This document shows, piece after piece, positions 1-8,314 of a DNA stretch of 64,000 bases; position 1 is the stretch's first letter; each line of letters begins with the position of its first letter. The notes beneath the pieces were generated by a model that saw nothing but the letters and a program-made list of their open reading frames with translations, was not told where the DNA came from and did no database searches. Source of the DNA: JANJUB01 sp040081075 (GTDB lineage: Bacteria; Armatimonadota; Fimbriimonadia; Fimbriimonadales; Fimbriimonadaceae); assembly GCA_040081075.1 (NCBI GenBank), contig JBEBHJ010000001.1:60782-124781 (forward strand). Direction: 5' to 3'. The position numbers and the translations under genes were made by a program.

Positions 1-2
1 CT

Positions 3-428
3 CCGATCAAGCTTAAGTCCGGCGGAGCCTCGCCCTTGATCTTTGAAGAAGTTCCTGGACGACTCGCCGCGGGTGTAGCTATCCGACGCAACGGATTTAG
101 AGGGGCACGTGACTATATGGTGCTCGGCGTGGACGTAACCCATTTCTTTGATGGTAAAGATGCCACGGTGATTGACCGTGACCCGCAAACAGTCTTCGGG
201 CTCGGAGTTGAATACAACTATTCCATGGGAACCGCTCGAATCCCTGTTCGCTTGGGATACAACGCCGTTCCTGCGGGTGGGCGAGATTTCGGTCGGCGAA
301 ACGCCTTCACGTTTGGACTTGGATATCGTCCGAACAAGGCGGATTGGGGAGTGGACCTGAACTGGGCAAAGGTAAACGGGGGCGGAAACGACTTCGGAAT
401 CTCACTATCCTACAAGTTTGGAAATTAA
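3..428 (+). CDS. C-terminal part of an outer-membrane beta-barrel-like protein (5'-truncated by window edge)
   Basis: The frame is open from the window edge, so only the last ~142 residues are visible and the start lies upstream. The visible part alternates polar and aromatic/hydrophobic residues with many glycines (FGLGVEYNY, IPVRLGYN, FTFGLGYRP, FGISLSYKF). This is the pattern of amphipathic transmembrane beta-strands, and the chain ends on an aromatic-rich strand (SYKFGN). That suggests an outer-membrane barrel of the PorV/UPF0164 type, but the family cannot be fixed from this fragment. The next gene begins 15 bp downstream behind an AAGGAG site and may be co-transcribed. Confidence 0.6.
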   Translation, partial: PIKLKSGGASPLIFEEVPGRLAAGVAIRRNGFRGARDYMVLGVDVTHFFDGKDATVIDRDPQTVFGLGVEYNYSMGTARIPVRLGYNAVPAGGRDFGRRNAFTFGLGYRPNKADWGVDLNWAKVNGGGNDFGISLSYKFGN

Positions 429-443
429 GGAGCTATCAGTAGA

Positions 444-1808
444 ATGCGTCGGATTTTTTGTATTGTTTTAGCAAGCGTTGCCGCTTTGGGAGGAGCCCAG
501 CAGTGGAGCTCAACCTATGATGCGGGGCTAACTGCTGCCCGAGCGCTGAAATGGATGGACGCCCGTTCTGCCTTCAAGCAGGCAGCGGCTTTTCGAACGG
601 ATGACGTAGCGACTCCGACGACGCTACCTGGGCCTGTTACAGAGCGTCGAACCTGGCGCAACGGTTCGCCCTATTCCCCGAATTTTCTCGCTGCTTATGC
701 GGGGTTCAAGGCTTCGGATGCGTTGTCTGGAGAGGATCGCTCCAAACTGCTGAAAGATGTCTGCGGTGAGTTCGAGACTATTCTTTCCAAGAATCAGCTC
801 TCTGCCGAAACATTCTTCTTCCTCAACAATGTTTACGTCCAACTGGCCGAGACCGAAAAAAGGCTAAAGCTAGAAGAGCGACTTACATCCACCAACAACA
901 AACTGACTTGGAAAGTCGACCTCGAGCCGGTGACCCCGGAGGATCAATCCGCCGTAAACGCCGCATTCCAACGATCCGTCCCCATCGTTTCTCCACCTTC
1001 AGTTTCGCCCAAAACGGGCCAAGGAACTGGCGCAGGAGCGGGGACAACAACCACTACGAACCCGACCCAAGCGCCGATCGGCGGAGGCACACCTTTAGCT
1101 TCATTCAGTGGCCGCGTTCCAACGATTGCGACCAAATATGCGCTGATCGTTGGCAACTCGGAGAGCAGAATTCAGGATGTAAAGCTCCCTTTCGCTAGTG
1201 ATAGTGCCCAGGCGCTGAGGGAAAGTCTAGTTTCCAGTTGCGGTTACCCCGAGGCAAATATCGAACTTGTGCTAAATGCGACGCGAGATCAAATGTTGTC
1301 AACAGCCAAGGCCCTGGCTGAGCGAATGCCTAAAGGTTCAACAGTTTTTGTTTACTTTGCGGGCGTTGGAAGCAACCTTGATGGTAAGGACTATCTGGCT
1401 GGAGTCGATTCAGCTAGCCTAACTGAATCGGGCTCTATGCTCTCAAAGCGCGAACTCTACACGATTTTTAATCGCCGCGAAGCCAGCGTTTTTGCCTTTT
1501 TCGAGGTCAATCGCCCAAGCATGAAGGGACGAATCTTCGGCACGGATACGCCCGATGTTGGACCCGTATCCCAGATGCAGGGAACGTCGCCAGAGAAAGA
1601 AGTCTACTCAACCGTACACGATGGAAAGGAGATTGGACTCTTTACCTATTCGCTTGTAAGCTTGTTTAGCGAGGTGCGCTCTAACCAAATCCCGATCATG
1701 GAGTTTGGGTGGAAAGTATTCGATAAAATTCGAACGATTGGTGGTGGCGGTAAGCAAACGCCCACTTTGCCAGGGCGAACGGGCCTAGACCCAGCCGCTA
1801 GATTCTAA
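444..1808 (+). CDS. secreted caspase-fold (peptidase C14-like) protein lacking the catalytic His-Cys dyad
   Basis: 454 aa. An N-terminal signal peptide (MRRIFCIVLASVAALGGAQ) is followed by a helical, TPR-like region to about residue 160. A Thr/Gly/Pro-rich linker spans about 180-215. A caspase-like domain follows from about 230 (KYALIVGN, then FASDSAQALRESL, then VFVYFAGVG). In active members the His sits in a G-H-G turn and the Cys in D-A-C-R. Here the turn reads G-V-G (Val308) and the second motif reads E-V-N-R (Asn356), so both catalytic positions are replaced. It is probably a periplasmic pseudoenzyme used for binding. AAGGAG at 427-432 precedes the ATG. The function is not known. Confidence 0.72.
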   Translation: MRRIFCIVLASVAALGGAQQWSSTYDAGLTAARALKWMDARSAFKQAAAFRTDDVATPTTLPGPVTERRTWRNGSPYSPNFLAAYAGFKASDALSGEDRSKLLKDVCGEFETILSKNQLSAETFFFLNNVYVQLAETEKRLKLEERLTSTNNKLTWKVDLEPVTPEDQSAVNAAFQRSVPIVSPPSVSPKTGQGTGAGAGTTTTTNPTQAPIGGGTPLASFSGRVPTIATKYALIVGNSESRIQDVKLPFASDSAQALRESLVSSCGYPEANIELVLNATRDQMLSTAKALAERMPKGSTVFVYFAGVGSNLDGKDYLAGVDSASLTESGSMLSKRELYTIFNRREASVFAFFEVNRPSMKGRIFGTDTPDVGPVSQMQGTSPEKEVYSTVHDGKEIGLFTYSLVSLFSEVRSNQIPIMEFGWKVFDKIRTIGGGGKQTPTLPGRTGLDPAARF

Positions 1809-1833
1809 CGTTCGGGTATCCTAACTAGTCTCT

Positions 1834-1919
1834 GGGGAGTTGCCCGAGTGGCCAATGGGAACAGACTGTAAATCTGTCGGCGATAGCCTACGTAGGTTCG
1901 AATCCTACACTCCCCACCA
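1834..1919 (+). tRNA. tRNA-Tyr (anticodon GTA)
   Basis: Class II tRNA of 86 nt. The acceptor stem GGGGAGT pairs with ACTCCCC. The anticodon loop contains GTA (ACTGTAAATC), the long variable arm is typical of bacterial tRNA-Tyr, and the T-loop is GGTTCGAATCC. CCA is encoded. It lies 25 bp after the upstream stop codon and 4 bp before tRNA-Thr, so the two are probably one transcript. Confidence 0.95.
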
Positions 1920-1923
1920 GAGC

Positions 1924-1998
1924 GCCCTTGTAGCTCAGCGGCAGAGCACTTCTTTGGTAAAGAAGAGGTCACGGGTTCGATTCTCGTCAAGGGCTCCA
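1924..1998 (+). tRNA. tRNA-Thr (anticodon GGT)
   Basis: Canonical class I tRNA. The acceptor stem GCCCTTG pairs with CAAGGGC. The D-arm is GCTCAGCGGCAGAGC, the anticodon arm CTTCT-TTGGTAA-AGAAG, and the T-loop TTCGATT. CCA is encoded. Its last ~37 nt recur imperfectly at 4269-4305, beyond the glycosidase gene. Confidence 0.95.
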
Positions 1999-2038
1999 TT
2001 TTTGAGCAAGCGCACCGGCAGGTAAGCTTGCTTTTCCG

Positions 2039-4036
2039 ATGCTGATTTCTAGCCTTCTCGCAATTGTCGCCGGCGTCCCGGCTTGGAACGAGGTTTTGCC
2101 AGGAGTTTGGCGTAAGCAGGTCGGTAAGCATGACCGGCCCACACTCACCGAAGCCGCCGCGTCAAAACCTTACCAAAATCGCCTCGAGACCTTGAAGACC
2201 GGTCCGCTACCTTTCAAGTTTGAGGAGATCGTCGCGCAGCGTTCCAAGGACTACGCTTCAATCAAAATTCCCCTTCAGCCCGGTGAAAAGATTTTCGGGT
2301 TAGGTCTTCAGATGTCTGGATGTGATCGCCGGGGTGGGGTTTACCACCTTCAAGTTGACCATTACGAATCCGGCCACGATCGGTTGCACGCCCCGACTCC
2401 CCTCTACGTCAGCAGCCTTGGCTACGCCGTCTTTTTCAATACATCGCGACCAATCAATGTCTATGTGGGGGTTGGGAACCGGCTGAACGACCCGAAGATT
2501 CCCCCGTTTCGAGATCGCAATGCCGACCGCAAATGGGATGCCCAGCCCGATAGTGGATGCGTGGAGGCGAGCGTGCAGGGTCCCGGCTTGGAGGTTTACG
2601 TCTTCTCTGGCCCAACCGCGATGCAGTCCCTTCAGCGGTACAACTTATTTTGTGGTGGAGGGGCGATGCCTCCGCCATGGGCGCTCGGCTTCTGGCATAG
2701 AACTCCATCTCTTGCGACGGCACCTCAAGTGGAAGAGGAAGCCGCTGAATTTAAGCGTCGAGGATTCCCGCTTGATGTGATTGGGTTGGAGCCGGGCTGG
2801 CAGACTCGCTCCTATCCAGGCTCGATGGAATTCAGCCCCGAACGATTTCCAGACCCCGCTGGTTTCATTAGGCGGCTTGCTTTAGCTGGTGTACATGTCA
2901 ATCTCTGGGAGAACCCCTATGTCGCTCCCAACACCGATCTCTTTAAGCGACTGACCCCGAATTTCGGTTCGCACACGGTTTGGTTGGGAGCAGTGCCGGA
3001 CATTTATGCAAAGAAAACCGCAGAGGAGGTTAAGGCATTTCACGATGAGAAGCATCTAAACATCGGCGTTAGCGGCTATAAGATTGACGAGGTTGATGGG
3101 TTTGACTTTTGGTTATGGCCCGACCATGCCCAGTTTCCATCCGGTCCGGATGGTTTGCAAATGAGGCAAATCTACGGGCTCCTTTGGCAGAACTTGATTG
3201 ACCAGATGTTTCGAACCAGAAAGCAAAGGACGTTTGGGTTAGTGCGTGGCTCAAACGGGGCTGCCAGCCGATTCACCCAAGCGATCTACAGCGACACCTA
3301 TGATGCCAAGCAGTATTTAACGGCTCTCACAAGTAGCTCCACCGCCGGAGTTCTTTGGTGCGCCGAAATCAGAAGCGCGGATACGGATGAAGAGTGGGTT
3401 CGCCGCATGCAGATGGCGTGCCTCTCGCCAATAGCGCAACTCAACGCATGGGATAGCGGAAAGAAGCCTTGGAGCTACCCGAAGGTGGAGGATATCATTC
3501 GCGAGGCGATGCTCTTACGGAAGTCGTTGTTGCCCTATTTGTACACGACCTTTTCCCAATACCGACATGATGGCATCCCTCCGGTTCGGCCCATGTGCCT
3601 CGTTGACGGCGGTTTGGAGACGGACCAGTACATGCTCGGTGATGATCTCTTAGTTGCCCCCATTAACGCGCGAGAAAAAATGCGAACAGTGAGGCTCCCC
3701 AAAGGCAAATGGTACGACTACATGACCGGGCAACTGGTTGGCCAGGGCGAATCAATTTCGATTAGCCCCAAGCTCAACGAAATTCCCCTTTATGTCCGCG
3801 GGGGGCGAGCGATCCCGACCAGCGGTCGAGGTTCATGTTTGGTCCGCTGCTACGGGTCGGGCCCGTGGGTTGGCGAACTGTACGAAGATTCGGAAGAAGG
3901 TTACCAATACGAGGGGGGAGACTACGCAGTGTTTGACCTGCTTGTTGACGCGAAAGTAGTTCCGAAACACCGGGGCGGTTTTCGAAGGACCCCGCGTGGA
4001 CAATTTACGCCAGTTTTCGTTGGCCAAGCGCTATAA
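2039..4036 (+). CDS. glycoside hydrolase family 31 (alpha-glucosidase/alpha-xylosidase type)
   Basis: 665 aa. After a short hydrophobic N-terminus (possible signal peptide MLISSLLAIVAGVPA) comes a beta-sandwich (FGLGLQMSG, YESGHDRLHAPTPLYVSS). The (beta/alpha)8 barrel follows from about residue 225 (MPPPWALGFWHRTPS, DVIGLEPGW). SGYKIDE places the predicted nucleophile at Asp350, and IYSDTYD gives a plausible acid/base at Asp419. The C-terminal beta domains carry the usual LLVAPIN and LPKGKWYDYMTG motifs. It should hydrolyse alpha-linked glucosides or xylosides, probably outside the cytoplasm; the exact substrate cannot be told. It stands alone between tRNA-Thr and a copy of the tRNA 3' end. 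No good ribosome-binding site is seen at this ATG. Confidence 0.85.
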   Translation: MLISSLLAIVAGVPAWNEVLPGVWRKQVGKHDRPTLTEAAASKPYQNRLETLKTGPLPFKFEEIVAQRSKDYASIKIPLQPGEKIFGLGLQMSGCDRRGGVYHLQVDHYESGHDRLHAPTPLYVSSLGYAVFFNTSRPINVYVGVGNRLNDPKIPPFRDRNADRKWDAQPDSGCVEASVQGPGLEVYVFSGPTAMQSLQRYNLFCGGGAMPPPWALGFWHRTPSLATAPQVEEEAAEFKRRGFPLDVIGLEPGWQTRSYPGSMEFSPERFPDPAGFIRRLALAGVHVNLWENPYVAPNTDLFKRLTPNFGSHTVWLGAVPDIYAKKTAEEVKAFHDEKHLNIGVSGYKIDEVDGFDFWLWPDHAQFPSGPDGLQMRQIYGLLWQNLIDQMFRTRKQRTFGLVRGSNGAASRFTQAIYSDTYDAKQYLTALTSSSTAGVLWCAEIRSADTDEEWVRRMQMACLSPIAQLNAWDSGKKPWSYPKVEDIIREAMLLRKSLLPYLYTTFSQYRHDGIPPVRPMCLVDGGLETDQYMLGDDLLVAPINAREKMRTVRLPKGKWYDYMTGQLVGQGESISISPKLNEIPLYVRGGRAIPTSGRGSCLVRCYGSGPWVGELYEDSEEGYQYEGGDYAVFDLLVDAKVVPKHRGGFRRTPRGQFTPVFVGQAL

Positions 4037-4268
4037 GTTTCGTCCAGAACTTCTCCATCGTTCGCTTAGGGACTTGCAACCTGAAAATTAACTGACTCAC
4101 AGCAAGATGTACTTCATGTCGGGACGCTGTGGCAATGAGCAAGCCCAGGACCTGCCACTGGCGAGCACCCTTCACAATGGGGCTCCCAAGGGGGCCTTCA
4201 TTCGCGAACGTGGCCGAGAAGAAGGACGCTTTTCAATGTGGTGCGAAATGTGCGGAGTTCACGAAGAA

Positions 4269-4305
4269 GATGTCCGGGGTTCTATTCCCGGCAAGGGCTC
4301 CATTT
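4269..4305 (+). repeat. imperfect copy of the tRNA-Thr 3' end (attachment-site-like or tRNA relic)
   Basis: Ungapped alignment with tRNA-Thr 1965-2001 gives 31 of 37 identical positions, with an exact 14-nt run CAAGGGCTCCATTT. The copy covers the variable loop, T-arm and 3' acceptor strand with CCA. Its T-stem has a G-G mismatch and no matching 5' half is found upstream. The rest of the 319-bp gap 4037-4355 holds no convincing gene, only short unrecognisable ORFs and the nfeD promoter. It could be one end of an excised or decayed integrated segment, or a dead tRNA. Confidence 0.6.
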
Positions 4306-4342
4306 CTTGAAGCAACTGCAACCCGCGTCACCGAAAATCGCG

Positions 4343-4348
4343 TAACAT
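4343..4348 (+). promoter_or_regulatory. -10 element TAACAT for the nfeD-flotillin operon
   Basis: TAACAT ends 7 nt before the ATG at 4356, so the transcript is predicted to start at or next to the start codon (leaderless). Confidence 0.45.
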
Positions 4349-4355
4349 TCGTTAC

Positions 4356-4901
4356 ATGTTGCCGATCTACATCATCTTAGGGGTCGCCGGAGGGGGGCTT
4401 GCTCTGGCATCCGCCTTTCTCGGCGGGCATGATCACGATGGCGACGTTTCGCACGACCACGATCACCATGGGGAGGGCGATGCGGGCATGTGGCTCCCGT
4501 TCCTCAGCTTGAGATTCTGGACATACGGCCTCATGGTTTTTGGTCTTTGCGGGTGGCTCCTCACGATTGAAGGAAGCAACCCGGCACCCAGCATCCTCAT
4601 GATTAGCATCATCACGGGCGTCGTCATGGGCACCGCCGTTTCCTATCTCATGAGAATATTGAAGCGGATGCAGGTAGATTCCAACACAAACAGCGCCGAT
4701 TTGCTCGGAATGAGCGCTCTTGTAACTGTGCCAATTCGCTCCAACCTTGAAGGTAAGGTCCGGGCGACAGTGAAGGGCGATTTGCTTGATTTCTTGGCCC
4801 GTTCAAACGATGAGAGAGAGTTCGCCAGTGGCGAAGAAGTTGTTATTGTCGCAGTAGAAAATGACCGAGTGCGGGTCATCGCGAAATCAGAGTTGGTTTA
4901 G
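4356..4901 (+). CDS. NfeD-like membrane protein with His/Asp-rich loop
   Basis: 181 aa. Transmembrane segments lie at about 4-22, 52-70 and 78-100, and a soluble C-terminal OB-fold-type domain runs from about 108 to 181 (LLGMSALVTVPIRSNLEGKVRATVKG, with GEEVVIVAVENDRVRV). This is the NfeD/YuaF/YqiJ architecture that pairs with flotillins in membrane microdomains. Residues 24-44 form an unusual loop, GGHDHDGDVSHDHDHHGEGD, which is rich in metal-ligand residues. Two flotillin genes follow in the same operon, the first 7 bp downstream. A leaderless start is predicted. Confidence 0.82.
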   Translation: MLPIYIILGVAGGGLALASAFLGGHDHDGDVSHDHDHHGEGDAGMWLPFLSLRFWTYGLMVFGLCGWLLTIEGSNPAPSILMISIITGVVMGTAVSYLMRILKRMQVDSNTNSADLLGMSALVTVPIRSNLEGKVRATVKGDLLDFLARSNDEREFASGEEVVIVAVENDRVRVIAKSELV

Positions 4902-4908
4902 GAGAGAT

Positions 4909-6189
4909 ATGAACGAGACAGCTACAAATGTTTTAATCGGCGTTGGAATCGTCGCAGCCGTGCTGATTTTCTTTGCATGGCTTCGGACCCTCATGCAAAT
5001 CTGCCCCCCGAACCAGGTGATCGTGGTTTCGGGTCGGCGCACCAAAATGGCGGATGGGCGAACTCGGGGATTTAAGACCGTTTTTGCCGGCCTCGCTTGG
5101 AGGCTCCCGGTGATCCATAAGGTGGACCGGATGAGCCTAAACATCATGGAAGTGCCCATTTCTATCCGCGGGGCCTACTCAAAAGGCGGAATCGCCCTTA
5201 ATGTCGAGGCGATAGCAAACGTCAAAATTTCCAGCGACGAGCAAGTTGTTGGTAACGCGATTGAGCGATTCTTAGGCCGCGACCCCAACGAAATCCGTCG
5301 CGTGGCCAAAGAAACGCTGGAAGGCCACCTCCGCGGTGTTCTTGCCCGGTTGACGCCGGAGCAGGTGAACGAAGACCGCTTAAAGTTCGCCGAAGAACTC
5401 GCGAGCGAATCCGAGCTTGACCTCTCCAAGCTCGGCATCCACCTGGATACGCTGAAAATCCAGCATGTAAGCGATGAAGTTCAGTATCTCGACTCCATCG
5501 GTCGAGGCGCGATTGCAACCGTCATCAAGGAAGCCCAGATCGCCGAATCTGACGCGAAGCGCCAAGCTGAACTGGCCGAAGCCGAGAACCAAGCGCGAGC
5601 TAATGTTGCGAAAGCCAACGCCGAATCCAATATCTCCCGAATGCGGAACGACTTACGCCGGATTCAAGCTGAGCTTGAGTCGGAAGTGCGATCCGAAGAA
5701 GAACGAACGCTTGCGGCAGCTAAAGAGGCCCGGGCGAATGCGGAGCACGAACTCCAAGGCATTCGCGCCGACCTCGAAGTCATCCGACTTCGAGTTGAGC
5801 AAGTTATCCCCGCCGAAGCTGAACAAGAAGCTCAAGGCTTCCGAGCCAAGGGCGCGGCCGCTCCGATTCGTGAGCGAGGCGTCGCCGCTGCGGAAGCCCT
5901 CGACCTCATGACCAGCGCTTGGGCCGATGCTGGCGATACGGCGCTCAGCCTCTACTTGATGGAAGACATTGAGAAGATTCTGGCGATTGCTTCTCAAGGC
6001 GTGGCCAAGATTAAGATTGACAATCTCAACATCATTGACGGCGGCGATGGAGCTACGCTCGCGGGCTACATCGGAGCTTATCCGGGAATGCTTGACGCGA
6101 TCTTTAGCTCCGTCGAGAAAACAACTGGCATCAACATCCAATCCGCGATTTCGGGCATTTCCATTCCGAAGGACGAAACAAGCAAATGA
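4909..6189 (+). CDS. flotillin-family (SPFH/band 7) protein, first paralogue
   Basis: 426 aa. One N-terminal transmembrane helix (about 6-26) is followed by an SPFH domain (about 30-200: CPPNQVIVVSGR, VDRMSLNIMEVPIS, AIERFLGRDPNEIRR). A long Ala/Glu/Arg-rich coiled coil spans about 210-330, with a short C-terminal oligomerisation tail. The ATG at 4909 is chosen over an in-frame upstream start because AGGAG (4900-4904) sits just in front and because it avoids overlap with nfeD. The family scaffolds ordered membrane domains; with NfeD it probably forms a cytoplasmic-membrane assembly. It is followed with a 4-bp overlap by a paralogue. Confidence 0.87.
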   Translation: MNETATNVLIGVGIVAAVLIFFAWLRTLMQICPPNQVIVVSGRRTKMADGRTRGFKTVFAGLAWRLPVIHKVDRMSLNIMEVPISIRGAYSKGGIALNVEAIANVKISSDEQVVGNAIERFLGRDPNEIRRVAKETLEGHLRGVLARLTPEQVNEDRLKFAEELASESELDLSKLGIHLDTLKIQHVSDEVQYLDSIGRGAIATVIKEAQIAESDAKRQAELAEAENQARANVAKANAESNISRMRNDLRRIQAELESEVRSEEERTLAAAKEARANAEHELQGIRADLEVIRLRVEQVIPAEAEQEAQGFRAKGAAAPIRERGVAAAEALDLMTSAWADAGDTALSLYLMEDIEKILAIASQGVAKIKIDNLNIIDGGDGATLAGYIGAYPGMLDAIFSSVEKTTGINIQSAISGISIPKDETSK

Positions 6190-7493
6190 CACCCATTATC
6201 ATCATCGGCGTTTTGATCTTTGGCGCGATTCTCTTCCTCTCGGGGTTGAAATCGCTCCTCTTCACCTGCTCGCCCAACGAGGTCCTGATCATCTCCGGCC
6301 GAGCCCGGCGAGAAGGAAACCGCATCTATGGCTATCGCCTCGTTAAGGGCGGCTATGCCGTTCGATGGCCCATCGTAGAGCGAGTTGACCGCATGGATCT
6401 CACCAACATGGTCATTGATGTTTCGGCGACCAACGCCTACTGTAAAGGCGGCATCCCGCTTACGGTTCAAGGTGTTGCGAACGTGAAAATCGCTGGTCAC
6501 GAACCCGTCATCAATAACGCGATTGAACGCTTTTTGGGCCGGTCGCGCGATGAAGTCATGCGCATCGCCAAGGCCACGCTTGAAGGCTCACTGCGCGGCA
6601 TCCTTTCCACCATGACACCCGAAGAAATCAACGAAGACAAGATTCTCTTCGTCGAGCGATTGGTGCACGAGGTTGAGGGCGACATGACTTCTCTCGGCTT
6701 GGTGGTGGATACGATGAAGATTCAGAACGTCCACGATGAGGTCAAGTATTTGGACTCCATCGGGCGAAAACGCTCCGCCGAAGTCGTCAGCTCTGCCCGA
6801 ATCTCCGAAACCATCGCGCGCTCGGATGCGATTGTGCGCGAAGCTGAAAACCTTGAGCGCGAGGTTCAAGCCCAAATCAATGGTCAAGTGGAGTTCTCCA
6901 AGGCCGATGCCCAGCGAAGGCTAGTTGACGCTCAAACTCGTCGCGCCGCCGTGGTTGCCGAAGAGCAAGCCGCCGTTGCCGCCTTAGTTGCGCAAGCCAA
7001 GGCCGATCTTGATGTGCAAAAGGCTCGAATCGAGCAGGTGCGCCTGCGAATGCAAGCCGACGTGGTCGCTCCTGCCCGAGCCCAAGCCGAAGCGGCGGAT
7101 AACCTCGCCAAAGCGGGAGCCCTTGCGATCGTGGCGGATGGCCAAGCTCGAGCGGACGCCTTGCGGAGCCTGGCCGCAAGCTGGAAGAAAGCCGGCCCGC
7201 AAGCTCGCCAAGTTATGCTCACCCAAAAAATCGGCCCGATCATCCAAGCCCTCACCAACACCATTGCGGAAACGAGGGTGGATAAGGTGACAGTCATAGA
7301 TTCGCGCATGAGCACCGGAAACGGCCCGGCCAAGATGATTGGCGGATTGGAGCAGATCAAACAGCTCTTCGGGATTGACATCGTCGAGAAGCTAAAGAAC
7401 TTCGGCGAGCAACCCGCGCATGTGGCGACGGTGAAAGTAAAGGAAAAACCCGACCCCGAACCCGAGGGCGGCCCGCCACCGATTCCGGCGTAG
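6186..7493 (+). CDS. flotillin-family (SPFH/band 7) protein, second paralogue
   Basis: 435 aa. It has the same architecture as the upstream gene: a TM helix (about 4-22), an SPFH domain (CSPNEVLIISGR, VDRMDLTNMVIDVS, AIERFLGRSRDEVMRIAK), a coiled coil (about 205-310) and a Pro/Glu-rich C-terminus. Start and upstream stop overlap as ATGA, indicating translational coupling. The shared signature between the two proteins shows a tandem duplication, and the divergent coiled coils would suit hetero-oligomers. The product probably acts in membrane microdomain organisation. Confidence 0.87.
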   Translation: MTPIIIIGVLIFGAILFLSGLKSLLFTCSPNEVLIISGRARREGNRIYGYRLVKGGYAVRWPIVERVDRMDLTNMVIDVSATNAYCKGGIPLTVQGVANVKIAGHEPVINNAIERFLGRSRDEVMRIAKATLEGSLRGILSTMTPEEINEDKILFVERLVHEVEGDMTSLGLVVDTMKIQNVHDEVKYLDSIGRKRSAEVVSSARISETIARSDAIVREAENLEREVQAQINGQVEFSKADAQRRLVDAQTRRAAVVAEEQAAVAALVAQAKADLDVQKARIEQVRLRMQADVVAPARAQAEAADNLAKAGALAIVADGQARADALRSLAASWKKAGPQARQVMLTQKIGPIIQALTNTIAETRVDKVTVIDSRMSTGNGPAKMIGGLEQIKQLFGIDIVEKLKNFGEQPAHVATVKVKEKPDPEPEGGPPPIPA

Positions 7494-7619
7494 CCGCAGG
7501 GTTGCAATGTACCTGCAGGAACTGCAAAGGCGACTTTCGCACCAACCGGTTGTGCGCTCACTTGGATCTTTGAACGTCCTGCGATTTAGGATTCACCAAC
7601 ACCGAGGCGAGTGCTCGGG

Positions 7620-7625
7620 TAAGGT
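7620..7625 (+). promoter_or_regulatory. -10 element TAAGGT
   Basis: A TANNNT hexamer 8 nt upstream of the ATG at 7634. It is consistent with a near-leaderless transcript. The 140-bp gap after the flotillin operon otherwise contains nothing recognisable. Confidence 0.3.
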
Positions 7626-7633
7626 CATTTCCT

Positions 7634-8188
7634 ATGTGGAGCCGCATTTTTCGTCAGCCACGGTCCAGTGAGCCGCTACAGCCTCGATCCACTGAACAGC
7701 CAACTGAATCAGCCATTCCCTGGAAAGAGGTCAAGACGAAGCAAGAGGTCGAGGAGCTTAACAACCACTTCGGCGGGTTTCACGATGCGTGCTTGAAGGA
7801 GGCTCTCGGTTGGGGCGGCTTCAATGTAAGCGACGAACTTACGATGGCCTGTGGGTTCTGGCACAACCTTCGGGTTCTCTTTCAGCGGCAATGGAAAAAT
7901 CCGTCGGCAATCGAAGTAGTTTTCCTGGATCTTCAGGAGTTTCGGTGGAGTCCGGCCGCGCCTGAATACTGCGGATACACTTTGGACGCTGGGCTTTATC
8001 TCCAAGATGGCCTCATCATCTGCTCCGATGTTGCAGTCGGGCACACTCCCACGCTATACATCGCAGCTCAAAGCTTGTGGTGGCGGGATGCGAGCGATTG
8101 GATGGGTGAGGAAATGCGGCTAGGCCCAAACTGGGAGCCTCCCATCCAGGACCCACCGCGTGGCCATGGTTATGGGAAGGGCCAGTGA
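7634..8188 (+). CDS. hypothetical protein
   Basis: 184 aa with no signal peptide or membrane segment. A polar, Pro/Gln-rich N-terminus (about 1-35) precedes a compact globular region with the distinctive NNHFGGFHDACLKEA stretch and a Trp-rich C-terminal half (AAQSLWWRDASDWMGEE). I do not recognise the family. The FHDxCLKE motif recalls small cytosolic hypothetical proteins, some of which sit beside polymorphic-toxin loci, but no toxin is nearby. It appears to be a single-gene unit between the flotillin operon and a convergent dehydrogenase. Confidence 0.6.
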   Translation: MWSRIFRQPRSSEPLQPRSTEQPTESAIPWKEVKTKQEVEELNNHFGGFHDACLKEALGWGGFNVSDELTMACGFWHNLRVLFQRQWKNPSAIEVVFLDLQEFRWSPAAPEYCGYTLDAGLYLQDGLIICSDVAVGHTPTLYIAAQSLWWRDASDWMGEEMRLGPNWEPPIQDPPRGHGYGKGQ

Positions 8189-8314
8189 TCGGGGCTCGCA
8201 AGGCAAAGTTAGTCGCAATCCCAGCATTTTAGTCAGCTGTCTTTTTCCGATTTCTGAGTTTGCTCACTCTGACTCACCGAACGCGGGTAAGAACCAACCC
8301 GCGGCTACCCTTTT

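Noticed and set aside
4037..4310. tmRNA, SRP RNA or RNase P RNA in the gap before nfeD
   Set aside because: The tRNA-like 3' end prompted a check, but there is no matching 5' acceptor half, no tag-like reading frame, and none of the conserved SRP or RNase P cores.
4107..4380. Short frames in the gap before nfeD
   Set aside because: No family resemblance, they overlap one another and the tRNA-like repeat, and no start signal fits.
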